Assembly (NCBI GenBank): GCA_902761355.1
Contig: CACWJY010000012.1
Location: forward strand, 30,869-94,868
DNA length: 64,000 nucleotides
Source of the DNA: Fibrobacter succinogenes
Lineage (GTDB): Bacteria > Fibrobacterota > Fibrobacteria > Fibrobacterales > Fibrobacteraceae
Direction: 5' to 3'
Below the pieces are notes generated by a model. That model ran no database searches. It worked only from the letters and a program-made list of their open reading frames with translations, and was not told where the DNA came from. A program made the position numbers and the translations under genes. Positions 1 to 7,665 of the stretch are shown here, in pieces. Each line of letters starts with the position of its first letter. The stretch's first letter is position 1.

Positions 1-988
1 TATCGCCCAGGCGCTTGCCGTTTGCAATGTGAATCTGGGCAACCTTGATTTGTTCGCGAGAATCTTCGGCAAGCAAGTCTTCGTAGGCCTTCAAACGGGC
101 CTTACTCTTGGCCTGGCGCGCCTTCGGAGAAGCCTTCACCCATTCCTGTTCGCGAGCGAGGCGCTTCTGACGGTCAGATTCACCCTTTTCTTCGTTCTTC
201 ATGCGTTCAAGCTTCTGGTCAAGCCACTGGGCGTAATTGCCTTCCCAAGGAATGCCACGACCGCGGTCAATTTCCAAAATCCAGTTCGTCACGTTGTCGA
301 GGAAGTAACGGTCATGGGTCACCAAAATCACGGAGCCCTTGTATTCGCGGAGGTGGCGTTCGAGCCAGGCGACCGTTTCGGCATCCAGGTGGTTCGTCGG
401 TTCGTCCAAGAGCAACAAATCTGGTTCTTCAAGGAGCAAGCGGCAAAGAGCCACGCGGCGCTTTTCACCGCCGGAGAGGTTCGTCACCGGCCAATCGCCC
501 GGCGGGCAGCGGAGAGCGTCCATTGCAATTTCAATGTTACGGTCGAGGCTCCACAAATCCTGTGCGTCGATGATGTCCTGAAGCTTTGCCTGTTCGTCGA
601 GGAGCTTGTTCATCTCGTCGTCTTCCATGGGTTCTGCAAACTTCATGGAGATTTCGTTGAAGCGGTCAAGAATGGCCTGCTTCTTAGCGACAGCCTGCAT
701 CACGTTTTCCTTGACGGTCAGGTTCGGGTCCAGCTGCGGTTCCTGCGGCAGATAGCCTGCGGTACGGCCCGGTTCAATCCAAGCTTCGCCCTGGAATTCC
801 TTGTCGATGCCCGCCATGATGCGCAAAAGCGTCGACTTACCGGCACCATTCTGGCCGATGATGCCAATCTTTGCGCCATAGTAGAAGCTCAAAGAAATGT
901 CCTTCAGCACCTCTTTGTTAGGCGGATAGGACTTGGTCATCTTGTACATGTAGAAAACGAATTTTTCTGCTTTATTCTGTTCGGCCAT
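1..988 (-). CDS. ettA: Energy-dependent translational throttle ABC-F ATPase EttA (5' part)
   Basis: The gene runs off the left edge; the first 329 residues are visible. EttA-type ABC-F proteins bind the ribosomal E site and gate the first elongation cycles according to the ATP/ADP ratio. The first nucleotide-binding domain is complete: Walker A GQNGAGKST (residues 45-53), signature LSGGEKRR (171-178), Walker B LLLLDEPTNHLD (191-202) and switch THD (224-226). The start of the charged linker between the two domains is also visible. There is no transmembrane segment, as expected for ABC-F. The start MAEQNKAEKF is at 988. A TATATT -10 at 1022-1027 (minus strand) would give a leader of roughly 27 nt. 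The assignment to EttA rather than another ABC-F rests on close resemblance of the visible half. Confidence 0.93.
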   Translation of the reverse strand, partial: MAEQNKAEKFVFYMYKMTKSYPPNKEVLKDISLSFYYGAKIGIIGQNGAGKSTLLRIMAGIDKEFQGEAWIEPGRTAGYLPQEPQLDPNLTVKENVMQAVAKKQAILDRFNEISMKFAEPMEDDEMNKLLDEQAKLQDIIDAQDLWSLDRNIEIAMDALRCPPGDWPVTNLSGGEKRRVALCRLLLEEPDLLLLDEPTNHLDAETVAWLERHLREYKGSVILVTHDRYFLDNVTNWILEIDRGRGIPWEGNYAQWLDQKLERMKNEEKGESDRQKRLAREQEWVKASPKARQAKSKARLKAYEDLLAEDSREQIKVAQIHIANGKRLGD

Positions 989-1021
989 ATGAACTCACTT
1001 CAATTTTGTTTATTCTAGCCA

Positions 1022-1027
1022 AATATA
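1022..1027 (-). promoter_or_regulatory. ettA -10 element (TATATT)
   Basis: TATATT is read on the minus strand about 34 nt before the ettA ATG, with a weak GAAGTGAG Shine-Dalgarno-like stretch between them. It adjoins the terminator of the upstream lipoprotein operon. Confidence 0.5.
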
Positions 1028-1030
1028 ACA

Positions 1031-1056
1031 AAAAGCCCCGCATTATGCGAAGCTTT
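1031..1056 (-). terminator. Rho-independent terminator of the lipoprotein operon
   Basis: On the minus strand AAAGC-TT-CGCAT pairs with ATGCG-GG-GCTTT and is followed by a T run. It lies about 35 nt after the stop codon at 1091 and ends the three-gene TIGR02147/lipoprotein operon. Confidence 0.75.
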
Positions 1057-1090
1057 CATTACCGATAGAAAGGCCTATTGAAGCGCTTTA

Positions 1091-2305
1091 CTAAAAAACC
1101 CGGCCGCCACAATCCAAGCCTTCGGCGCATGTTTGGCAAGAGGAAGTGTTTCCACAAGGCAGCAATTCATCGGTTTCATAGATTTCGTGGACATATCTGC
1201 CGTCTTTGTACTTGATATACTTTGCACCGGCAAAAGCCTTACTCAGAGTAAACGTGGCCACTCCCATAGAGCCGCCCGTTTCCGAGCATTCAGGATACAG
1301 AAGTATTGCATACAACGTATCGTTACTTATCTTCGCCTTCAAGCCAGTAAACGTACACCTGTCATTCACAAGGACATCATCGTCTCGGAAGGTTACGGTA
1401 CCATTAGAATTAAGCACCTTCACGACACGCGGAGCCACGGCAGGGCCGCCACGATGCATCGCACTAACGTCGGTCGCAATTTCGGAGCCATCATCGGGAT
1501 TTGGAGCCGGTGTATAGACCCACTTATTATCTTGGCAAATGTAGTTACGGCCATAGAATTCCAACGGATCAGCACCATCTTCACACGGTTCAAGATTAGG
1601 CCTGTAAATTCCATCGGGAATGCCGTCGCCATCGCAGTCGCTGCCCGGAGGGCAGGTTTCCACATCGTACTTGATTTTCCACATCCCGTTTTCGCACACA
1701 TAGACCTTTTTGTTTCCGCAGTCGGTCGCTTCTTGCGGACCATTCGGGTCACAAAGCCTATAGCCGCAACCTTCTTCGAGTTCCTTGCAAGGAGTCGGCG
1801 CAATATCCATGCAGTAGGGTTGCTGGCGGCTTACGCCATCTTCTATCCAATAACTATTCAAGCATACATACGTGACCGTCGAGTCGACACAGTCAACGGC
1901 TTTTTGGCCTTCGTTTTCGCACTCGTTACACGGGCGAACAGGAATCGGGCAATCGGGTCCATCACACTTAGGACACATGCGGGCCATATCGATACATTTT
2001 TCTGTAAAGAACTCAGAGCTCGACGAATTGACCAGTTCTTGAGAAGAAGAACTATCGACAACCTCATCAGAACTTGAATTTCCTTCCGCATTTTCGCTGC
2101 TCGATTCAGGCTGCTGATTTGCTTCCGACGATGCCGGCGGCTGAGCCGTTTCTGAGCTAGATGGGGGCTGGTTACCCGGATTCTGCGGATCCTGAATTTC
2201 CGTATTCGGTGCAGCCGGCGACGAAGAACTCTCATCGCATGCAATCAGACCAAACGCCGCAGCAGCTACCACGACGGCACCTAAAGTTTTTAATACTTTG
2301 TTCAT
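1091..2305 (-). CDS. Serine-rich, cysteine-repeat surface lipoprotein
   Basis: A 404-residue protein with a lipoprotein signal peptide (lipobox LIAC, lipidated Cys23). Residues 24-100 are a low-complexity Ser/Glu/Pro linker of the kind common in Fibrobacter surface proteins. The rest is cysteine-rich and holds three related segments, each ending in an aromatic motif: TYVCLNSYW, VYVCENGMW and NYICQDNKW. Between the second and third is DCDGDGIPDG, which resembles a calcium-binding thrombospondin type-3 loop. The extreme C-terminus is again Cys-rich (CGNTSSCQTC). The start has a good Shine-Dalgarno (AAGGAG, 7 nt before ATG). It is the last gene of an operon with another lipoprotein and a TIGR02147 regulator. 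Function is unknown; a disulphide-stabilised, surface-exposed binding protein is an inference. Confidence 0.75.
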   Translation of the reverse strand: MNKVLKTLGAVVVAAAAFGLIACDESSSSPAAPNTEIQDPQNPGNQPPSSSETAQPPASSEANQQPESSSENAEGNSSSDEVVDSSSSQELVNSSSSEFFTEKCIDMARMCPKCDGPDCPIPVRPCNECENEGQKAVDCVDSTVTYVCLNSYWIEDGVSRQQPYCMDIAPTPCKELEEGCGYRLCDPNGPQEATDCGNKKVYVCENGMWKIKYDVETCPPGSDCDGDGIPDGIYRPNLEPCEDGADPLEFYGRNYICQDNKWVYTPAPNPDDGSEIATDVSAMHRGGPAVAPRVVKVLNSNGTVTFRDDDVLVNDRCTFTGLKAKISNDTLYAILLYPECSETGGSMGVATFTLSKAFAGAKYIKYKDGRYVHEIYETDELLPCGNTSSCQTCAEGLDCGGRVF

Positions 2306-2330
2306 ATTACTTCTCCTTTATAGTTAAAAA

Positions 2331-3299
2331 TCACTTGACCCATTCGCTTTCGCGACCGAAATCTGGGCACGATCCTTCTGGGATATTCAAATCTACTTCG
2401 ACATGTTCAATTTCAGGACTAGTGGCAATGACGCCACAATACCGGAAAAGGAAACGGAAGGTCTTGTTTACAGCGGAATTCGGGCACTCCCCTGCCGAAA
2501 TATCCAAGACAACCACCTTATTCTCGCTAACATCCGCAAGTACATACCCCACCGACTTATCGTTGCCATAAACATTCATCATATATAGCCAACAACCATC
2601 TTCGGCCTGCCCAGCCTTAATAGAGTCTATCAAGCCCGCATATTCATCAGCTGCATCAGGGAAGAAATATTCCAACGCTCCAATATTCTGCTTGACAAAC
2701 CGATGCGGCCAAGGGCCATCAAATTCCGTCGCCGCCGCTTGACCCGGTGCCGTATCGGAATCCGTTTCTTCGGTCAACTTAGTGGCCATAGCGCCTTCGT
2801 ATACTTGATTGATATTCAGGCCAAGCTCATCGATATAGTATTTCAACGAATTCGGATTTTCTACCGAGCTAGACGACATTGTTCCGCCCTGCGGAGGAGA
2901 CACACTACTCGAGGATTCTTCAACACTGCTAGAAGAAATCTGTTCCTGCGAACTCGAGGAGACTTCAGAAGCAATCGAACTCGAAGAAACTTCTGGTTCA
3001 ACCGAACTGGACGATTCTGCGGCAGAACTGTTCACCACCATATTTTCCGACGACGAGCTGGAAGATTCCACCTTTTCAAAACTAGAAGAACTATTCTTTC
3101 CGTCATCAGGCGGCAAGAACTCACTCGAAGACGAAACAACACTTTCGCTAGACACTGCAATGCTGCTCGACGATAGAACGACCGCAAATTCATTTGGTTC
3201 TTCAGCGGTCCCCGTAATCTTGGTCGATTCAGAGCAACCAAAATTCAAGCAGGCCACAAACAGCGCCATCATAGGCACCAACAAATCAAACTTCTTCAT
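2331..3299 (-). CDS. Serine-rich lipoprotein, function unknown
   Basis: A 322-residue lipoprotein: MKKFDLLVPMMALF signal, lipobox ending at Cys22 (NFGC). Residues about 40-145 form a serine-rich linker made of repeated SSSS blocks separated by Glu/Val/Pro. The C-terminal domain (about 150-322) is compact and not recognised; it has a GQAEDGCWLYMMNVYG stretch and two cysteines near its end. ATG at 3299 is preferred over a GTG at 3305 because GAAGGAG lies 7 nt upstream of the ATG. The gene overlaps the end of the regulator by 14 bp, which suggests translational coupling, and is followed 25 bp later by the Cys-rich lipoprotein. Confidence 0.75.
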   Translation of the reverse strand: MKKFDLLVPMMALFVACLNFGCSESTKITGTAEEPNEFAVVLSSSSIAVSSESVVSSSSEFLPPDDGKNSSSSFEKVESSSSSSENMVVNSSAAESSSSVEPEVSSSSIASEVSSSSQEQISSSSVEESSSSVSPPQGGTMSSSSVENPNSLKYYIDELGLNINQVYEGAMATKLTEETDSDTAPGQAAATEFDGPWPHRFVKQNIGALEYFFPDAADEYAGLIDSIKAGQAEDGCWLYMMNVYGNDKSVGYVLADVSENKVVVLDISAGECPNSAVNKTFRFLFRYCGVIATSPEIEHVEVDLNIPEGSCPDFGRESEWVK

Positions 3300-4122
3300 T
3301 TTCACGCTCCTTCATATTTTTGGTCAGCGGAAAAAGCTGCAGGTTCAGACGATAAACCTGTTCAATGTTCTTGTCTTCGGCGGCAATAGCGACAATCTTA
3401 CGACGGAATTCGTCCAGCAGATTTTCGATTTTGTTGTACGACTCGCGAGAAAGTCCCATCGTGATTCCACTAAAATGACGTTCTTCGACAGGAAGGTCTA
3501 TTGCGGGGGTCGCCAATTTAGACATCATACGATGCATGCCTCTTAAGGCAAGGCGCGTTGCATCGGGAGTTCCCTTGACAGAAGTTTCTGACTGAACTAA
3601 TACACCATCATTATTTTTCTTTAAAAGCCCAGCCTTCGTCAAAAAATTCAGGCTCTGCTGCACTTCGGCAGCCGAAATTTCGGGGTAGCACTGTTTTGCA
3701 ATTTCGCCGGGAGTTGCTCCCGGCATCAGCGGAGCCAACTCACGCACGACCGGGTTCTGCCAGGAATCATAGAACTCAAACAAGTCCCCTTCCATGACAC
3801 GCACCTTATGAACCTTGGCAATCGCAAGCATGTTTTCGTAGGCGCTCTTTTTTTTCGATTCAGTTTCGGCCTGACCAAACTCAACCATAGCCCTGAAATA
3901 ATCCATTTCAAAGCCCACAAGCCCCATAGCCTCACCCGTACGTTCTACCCCGATACGACTCAGCTTACTTTTTCCATCGCATACAACCTTCATATACGAA
4001 GGCGAGCTGAACCCAGCCTTTTTCGAGAACTCGCGCCAAGAAAAAGCGGAACAACGTTTACGGTCTTCGTAAAAGTCGCGCATGTACTTGCGGAAGTCGT
4101 CATATTCAACAATCGGTTTCAT
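3286..4122 (-). CDS. TIGR02147-family (DUF4423-like) putative transcriptional regulator
   Basis: A 278-residue soluble protein that matches my knowledge of the TIGR02147 family, a paralogous family expanded in Fibrobacter and found in some deltaproteobacteria. The N-terminus (YDDFRKYMRDFYEDRK, then FSWREFSKKAGFSSPSYMK) looks like an HTH of the XRE/Cro type. The middle contains FYDSWQNPVVRELA and a winged-helix-like part (EVQQSLNFLTKAGLL). The C-terminal half is typical of the family. It heads an operon with two lipoproteins. The mRNA is probably leaderless: TATATT ends 8 nt before ATG and there is no Shine-Dalgarno. Three copies of TATGCTACA lie upstream, so autoregulation is likely. DNA binding by this family is an inference from the HTH-like N-terminus. 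Confidence 0.8.
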   Translation of the reverse strand: MKPIVEYDDFRKYMRDFYEDRKRCSAFSWREFSKKAGFSSPSYMKVVCDGKSKLSRIGVERTGEAMGLVGFEMDYFRAMVEFGQAETESKKKSAYENMLAIAKVHKVRVMEGDLFEFYDSWQNPVVRELAPLMPGATPGEIAKQCYPEISAAEVQQSLNFLTKAGLLKKNNDGVLVQSETSVKGTPDATRLALRGMHRMMSKLATPAIDLPVEERHFSGITMGLSRESYNKIENLLDEFRRKIVAIAAEDKNIEQVYRLNLQLFPLTKNMKERENEEV

Positions 4123-4130
4123 CGCTTATG

Positions 4131-4159
4131 AATATACCCTCTTTTTTTGAGGTTGTCAA
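4131..4159 (-). promoter_or_regulatory. Consensus sigma-70 promoter of the TIGR02147 operon, leaderless spacing
   Basis: On the minus strand TTGACA (4159-4154), a 17-bp spacer and TATATT (4136-4131) form a near-perfect promoter. TATATT is only 8 nt before the ATG at 4122, so transcription should start at or within a base or two of the start codon. Confidence 0.8.
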
Positions 4160-4165
4160 GTATTT

Positions 4166-4174
4166 TATGCTACA
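4166..4174 (+). promoter_or_regulatory. Operator half-site TATGCTACA
   Basis: A single copy of TATGCTACA lies just upstream of the TIGR02147 -35 element. It is exactly 70 bp from the left arm of the full palindrome at 4236, about seven helical turns, so both sites would face the same side of the DNA. Confidence 0.55.
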
Positions 4175-4235
4175 AAAATTCGTTTTTCTTCAAAATTTAC
4201 AAAGTTTTTTGAAGTTTTTATATTTATTTTTCACA

Positions 4236-4256
4236 TATGCTACAACCTGTAGCATA
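4236..4256. promoter_or_regulatory. Perfect 9-bp dyad TATGCTACA-ACC-TGTAGCATA
   Basis: The two 9-bp arms are exact reverse complements around a 3-bp centre. The dyad sits in the divergent intergenic region between the TIGR02147 regulator (start 4122) and the serine-rich membrane protein (start 4328). It is a strong candidate operator, most simply for the regulator next door. Confidence 0.65.
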
Positions 4257-4313
4257 AGCACGATTTGTTTAGAGCCACACTCCCTGCATAACGACTCCAA
4301 CCTTCTAATTTTC

Positions 4314-4319
4314 TATTTT
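4314..4319 (+). promoter_or_regulatory. -10 element (TATTTT) of a probable leaderless gene
   Basis: TATTTT ends 8 nt before the ATG at 4328, with no Shine-Dalgarno. No good -35 is visible at the right distance, which would fit a promoter that needs an activator. Confidence 0.45.
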
Positions 4320-4327
4320 AACGCTAT

Positions 4328-5800
4328 ATGCGCAAGTTTGTCTTTTCTTTTGCCGCCTGTGTGGCCAGTATTTTTGTAGCCCAGTCTTTTGCCCAGCCCC
4401 GCGACCTTTTTGCGGAATTCGAAGCAGAGGCCGAAGCAGCCCAATCTAGCGAAGCCGTCGTAACGGCTCCAAGCTCCAGCAGCGTTGCCCAAGCTCCAGC
4501 AGTTTCTAGTAGCAGCACCAAGGCGTCATCAAGTTCTACGGCAAAGTCTTCTAGTTCCGTAGCGGTCTCCTCCAGTGCCGTGGTTCCTGTTTCTAGTTCT
4601 GCCATCATGTCTAGTTCCAGCATTGCCGCCGCAATATCGAGTTCTGCAGAAATCTCTTCTAGCAGTGCCGAGGCTCCCGTAAATGAAGAACCAGGCACCG
4701 ATTCGCTGACCGTCGCCGAAACAGATTCACTCGCAACCGATTCTACGGCAACAGATTCAGCTAAGGCCATGACTCCCGAAGAAGCCTATGCCGCAGAAAT
4801 GCAAAGACTTTCCGAAGAAAGCCGCATCCGCGATTCTCTTGCCGCCTTGTCTAGTTCTTCTGTCGCAGCCCCCTCTTCGAGCAGCATGAACCGCCGCGAA
4901 CTCCTCGGCCCCGTCAAGGTTTCCAAGGTGAACGGCATCGACGAAATGAAGGGCCGTTACAAAAGCCCCCGCAAGGCAATGTTCATGTCACTGATTGTTC
5001 CGGGTAGCGGCCAGATGTATGTGGGCGGATCCAAGTTCACTTATATCCGCGGTGGAGTCTACCTTGCCCTAGAAGCCGCCCTTTGGGGCAGCTGGTACTA
5101 CTTCTCGGTATACAAATACAATAAGCAGGTCGACCGCTACAAGGATTATGCCAACAGGCATTATTCTATCGGCGTATACGAGCAAGGAATGCGCGACCTT
5201 TGGAACGCCGGTGCCGGTGCCGAAGGTTTCCGAGCCGAATTTTTCACACGTTACATGGGCAACCGTCAATCGTTCTGCGAAGCCATCTTTGGCAACGCAA
5301 GCTTGAACGCCTGCTACGACCAGGCCAAATACGAGAAAGACGATATCAATTACCAGAACTTATTTGTGAAAAATCCCAAAAGCCTTGGCGAAGAAATGGG
5401 TGAAGTCCGTTTCAACTCGGCCTCCGAGATTTACCAGATTATCACAGAAGACGCCTATGTGCTCGGTTGGGATGACGCCGAAAACAAAGCAGTTGCCGCA
5501 TCTCTTGACCTGGAAACCCCGGGTGCAGCCGCAGTCAGCCTAGCCACCTCCAACCGTCAAAAAGAATATCGTTCCATGCGCAGCAAGGCAAACGACTACG
5601 CCGACATGCAGGCATGGTTCTTTGGCGGGCTTATCTTGAACCACCTTGTTTCTGCCGTTGACGCCGTACTTACCGCCAATTCTCACAACAAGGCCCTTTA
5701 CGAAGAAGACCTATCCTGGTATGACCACCTTCATTTTGACAGCGGTCTTTCCCTGTTCGACGGAATCGGTGTAAACGTAAAGGCAATCTGGGGCTTTTAA
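4328..5800 (+). CDS. Serine-rich linker protein with DUF5683-like membrane domain
   Basis: A 490-residue envelope protein. A signal peptide (MRKFVFSFAACVASIFVAQ, cleavage near SFA) is followed by a long low-complexity linker of SSSS blocks, Ala and Thr (about 38-195). From about residue 205 comes a domain resembling DUF5683: MFMSLIVPGSGQMYVGG, then a hydrophobic segment GGVYLALEAALWGSWYYF, and a second hydrophobic segment near the end (AWFFGGLILNHLVSAVDAVL). The downstream gene encodes the same type of domain without the linker and starts in the TAATG overlap, so the two are probably made as a pair. The start is probably leaderless. Function unknown; the context (RND efflux genes follow) suggests an envelope role. 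Confidence 0.7.
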   Translation: MRKFVFSFAACVASIFVAQSFAQPRDLFAEFEAEAEAAQSSEAVVTAPSSSSVAQAPAVSSSSTKASSSSTAKSSSSVAVSSSAVVPVSSSAIMSSSSIAAAISSSAEISSSSAEAPVNEEPGTDSLTVAETDSLATDSTATDSAKAMTPEEAYAAEMQRLSEESRIRDSLAALSSSSVAAPSSSSMNRRELLGPVKVSKVNGIDEMKGRYKSPRKAMFMSLIVPGSGQMYVGGSKFTYIRGGVYLALEAALWGSWYYFSVYKYNKQVDRYKDYANRHYSIGVYEQGMRDLWNAGAGAEGFRAEFFTRYMGNRQSFCEAIFGNASLNACYDQAKYEKDDINYQNLFVKNPKSLGEEMGEVRFNSASEIYQIITEDAYVLGWDDAENKAVAASLDLETPGAAAVSLATSNRQKEYRSMRSKANDYADMQAWFFGGLILNHLVSAVDAVLTANSHNKALYEEDLSWYDHLHFDSGLSLFDGIGVNVKAIWGF

Positions 5801-6510
5801 TGAAAATTCTGTTGGTCGTGTTACTCGTTGCCGTTACCGCCTTTTCTCAAAAGGTGGTCTCTGTCGACGAGAGCCTTACAAAGAACACCAAAAAAAGCTG
5901 GGCTTTGGCTCTAGGCGCCTCGGCCGTTTTACCGGGTATGGGTGAACTCTACCTGGGTGAACAAAAATTCGTGCGTCCATTCGTATGGACCGACATCGCC
6001 CTCTGGTTTACCGCAATCGGTTCGTATGCCATTGGCGAACGTTACCTCACCTCGGCACACAATTACGCCGTTCGATACGCAGGACTCAACTTCAATAGCC
6101 GAAGCGTAGACATGCTAAACACAGTCGGGGACTACCGCAGTAGAGGCGGTGTAGACGGCCAGAATTCTTCACCCGACATGGACGAAGACTACAACCAGGC
6201 CCAGTTGCGTTCGGGAAAAAGCATCGACCAGGATCTAGACGCAAGTATCCAGTGGGACTGGGGCTCCAGCGACAATCCAGAAACAACGGAACACATCGAC
6301 GAATTCAAAAGCCGCATGCGACATTACCGCGTAAGCCGTATCGTATTCCAGGTTTCGGTCGGAGCACTTCTTTTAAACCGCGTTGTTTCTATGCTCAACA
6401 CGATTAGGGTTTATCGTGCAACGTCATCTAAATCGTTTACAGAACGTATGGAGTTCGTCCCCGAATTCTACGAAGACGGCAGCGGTTTGATGGTAAACGT
6501 GCAATTTTAG
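5800..6510 (+). CDS. DUF5683-like membrane protein, partner of the upstream gene
   Basis: A 236-residue protein with a short signal peptide (MKILLVVLLVAVTAFS) and a DUF5683-like core: ALGASAVLPGMGELYLGE followed by the hydrophobic stretch FVWTDIALWFTAIGSYAIG, and a second hydrophobic segment VGALLLNRVVSMLNTI. This mirrors the C-terminal half of the preceding protein (PGSGQMYVGG versus PGMGELYLGE). ATG overlaps the previous stop codon by 1 nt, a typical sign of coupled translation. No enzymatic motif is visible. Confidence 0.7.
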   Translation: MKILLVVLLVAVTAFSQKVVSVDESLTKNTKKSWALALGASAVLPGMGELYLGEQKFVRPFVWTDIALWFTAIGSYAIGERYLTSAHNYAVRYAGLNFNSRSVDMLNTVGDYRSRGGVDGQNSSPDMDEDYNQAQLRSGKSIDQDLDASIQWDWGSSDNPETTEHIDEFKSRMRHYRVSRIVFQVSVGALLLNRVVSMLNTIRVYRATSSKSFTERMEFVPEFYEDGSGLMVNVQF

Positions 6511-6546
6511 ACGCAACCGAATTAATACGATATGCATCTAAAGTAC

Positions 6547-7656
6547 ATGAAAAAATTTTACGCTCTCCTTTTAACAGCACTTTTCTTTGCGGCTTGCAGC
6601 GGCGAATCAGGAACCCCTGCAAAGGGTGGACCCGCCGCAGGCAAAGGTGGTCCCGGTGGCAAAGGAGGCCCAGGCGGCAAACCTGCCCGCGAAATTGCCG
6701 TAGAAGGCTATATTGCTGAAGCTCATGAAGCAGGCAAGACATTTTCCGCAATGGCGACACTAGAACCGCTGAACAGCGTGCAACTGACAGCAGCCACTTC
6801 AGGTAGGCTCACGAACCTATACGCAAAGGATGGAGCCTCGGTACAGAAAGGAACTCTCCTCGCCAAAATTGACGATTCTGAACTTCGCGCACAACTTAAG
6901 CAGGCCGAATCGAATCAGCAACTGGCACAGCAAAAATTTGACCGTACCAAGACCCTTCACGAAAAGGATGGAGCAACCCAAGCGGACATGGAAGCGGCAG
7001 AGGCTTCGCTCAAGTCCGCAGAAGCTTCTGTAGAACTCATCAAGGCGCAAATTGCAAAGACCGAAGTCCGAGCCCCGTTTGCAGGCAAGCTCGGCTTTGT
7101 GAATGTTTCCGTAGGAGCATGGCTTACGACAGGTACGTCGATTGCATCTTTGAGCGAAGTGAAGAAGTTGAAGGCGAAGTTCGCACTCCCGCAACGTTAT
7201 GCATCCACCCTTAAGGTGGGCGACGCCGTGGACGTCAAGGACGAAGAACGCAATGTAGCCAAATCCGGCAAGGTAAAAGCCCTCGAAACCGCACTTTCTG
7301 AAAGCAGCCGTACACGTCAAGTTCTCGTGGAAGTCGATAATTCTAACGGAGAACTTCTGGCAGGCTCCTACGCCAAAGTGAACGTGACCATGCAGGCGGG
7401 CGCTGCAAAAAGCATCCCGGTTCCTGCCGAAGCATTTACTCTCGATAAAGATGGCGCCTACGTGTTTGTGGCAACCGGCGGCAAGGCTAAAATCAAGCAT
7501 GTCGAAACGGGTCTCCGCACTCCGATTGCAGTCGACGTGACAGGCGGCCTCGACGAAGGTGACACCGTGATTACGTCTGGCCTGATTAGCCTTCGCGAAG
7601 GTGCCGCCGTGCGCATCCGTGAAATCCGTCATAACACGGACTACGAAGTAGAATAG
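6547..7656 (+). CDS. RND efflux periplasmic adaptor (membrane-fusion lipoprotein)
   Basis: A 369-residue HlyD/AcrA-type adaptor that would link an inner-membrane RND pump to an outer-membrane channel. It is a lipoprotein (lipobox FAAC, Cys17), followed by an unusual Gly/Lys/Pro linker made of KGGPGG repeats. Then come the lipoyl half-motif (LTNLYAKDGASVQKGTLLAKID), a coiled-coil hairpin (LRAQLKQAESNQQ to LIKAQIAKT), the second lipoyl half (VRAPFAGKLGFVNVSVGAWL) and beta-barrel and proximal domains. The start at 6547 is chosen because MKKFYALLL gives a compact signal; an in-frame ATG at 6532 would add five residues, and neither has a clear Shine-Dalgarno. The RND gene follows after 9 bp. No TolC gene is in this cluster. 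Confidence 0.9.
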   Translation: MKKFYALLLTALFFAACSGESGTPAKGGPAAGKGGPGGKGGPGGKPAREIAVEGYIAEAHEAGKTFSAMATLEPLNSVQLTAATSGRLTNLYAKDGASVQKGTLLAKIDDSELRAQLKQAESNQQLAQQKFDRTKTLHEKDGATQADMEAAEASLKSAEASVELIKAQIAKTEVRAPFAGKLGFVNVSVGAWLTTGTSIASLSEVKKLKAKFALPQRYASTLKVGDAVDVKDEERNVAKSGKVKALETALSESSRTRQVLVEVDNSNGELLAGSYAKVNVTMQAGAAKSIPVPAEAFTLDKDGAYVFVATGGKAKIKHVETGLRTPIAVDVTGGLDEGDTVITSGLISLREGAAVRIREIRHNTDYEVE

Positions 7657-7665
7657 GGGTAAACG

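Noticed and set aside
29..1018. A 329-codon frame on the plus strand at the left edge
   Set aside because: It is antisense to ettA, whose Walker and signature motifs are clear; the antisense product has no recognisable domain.
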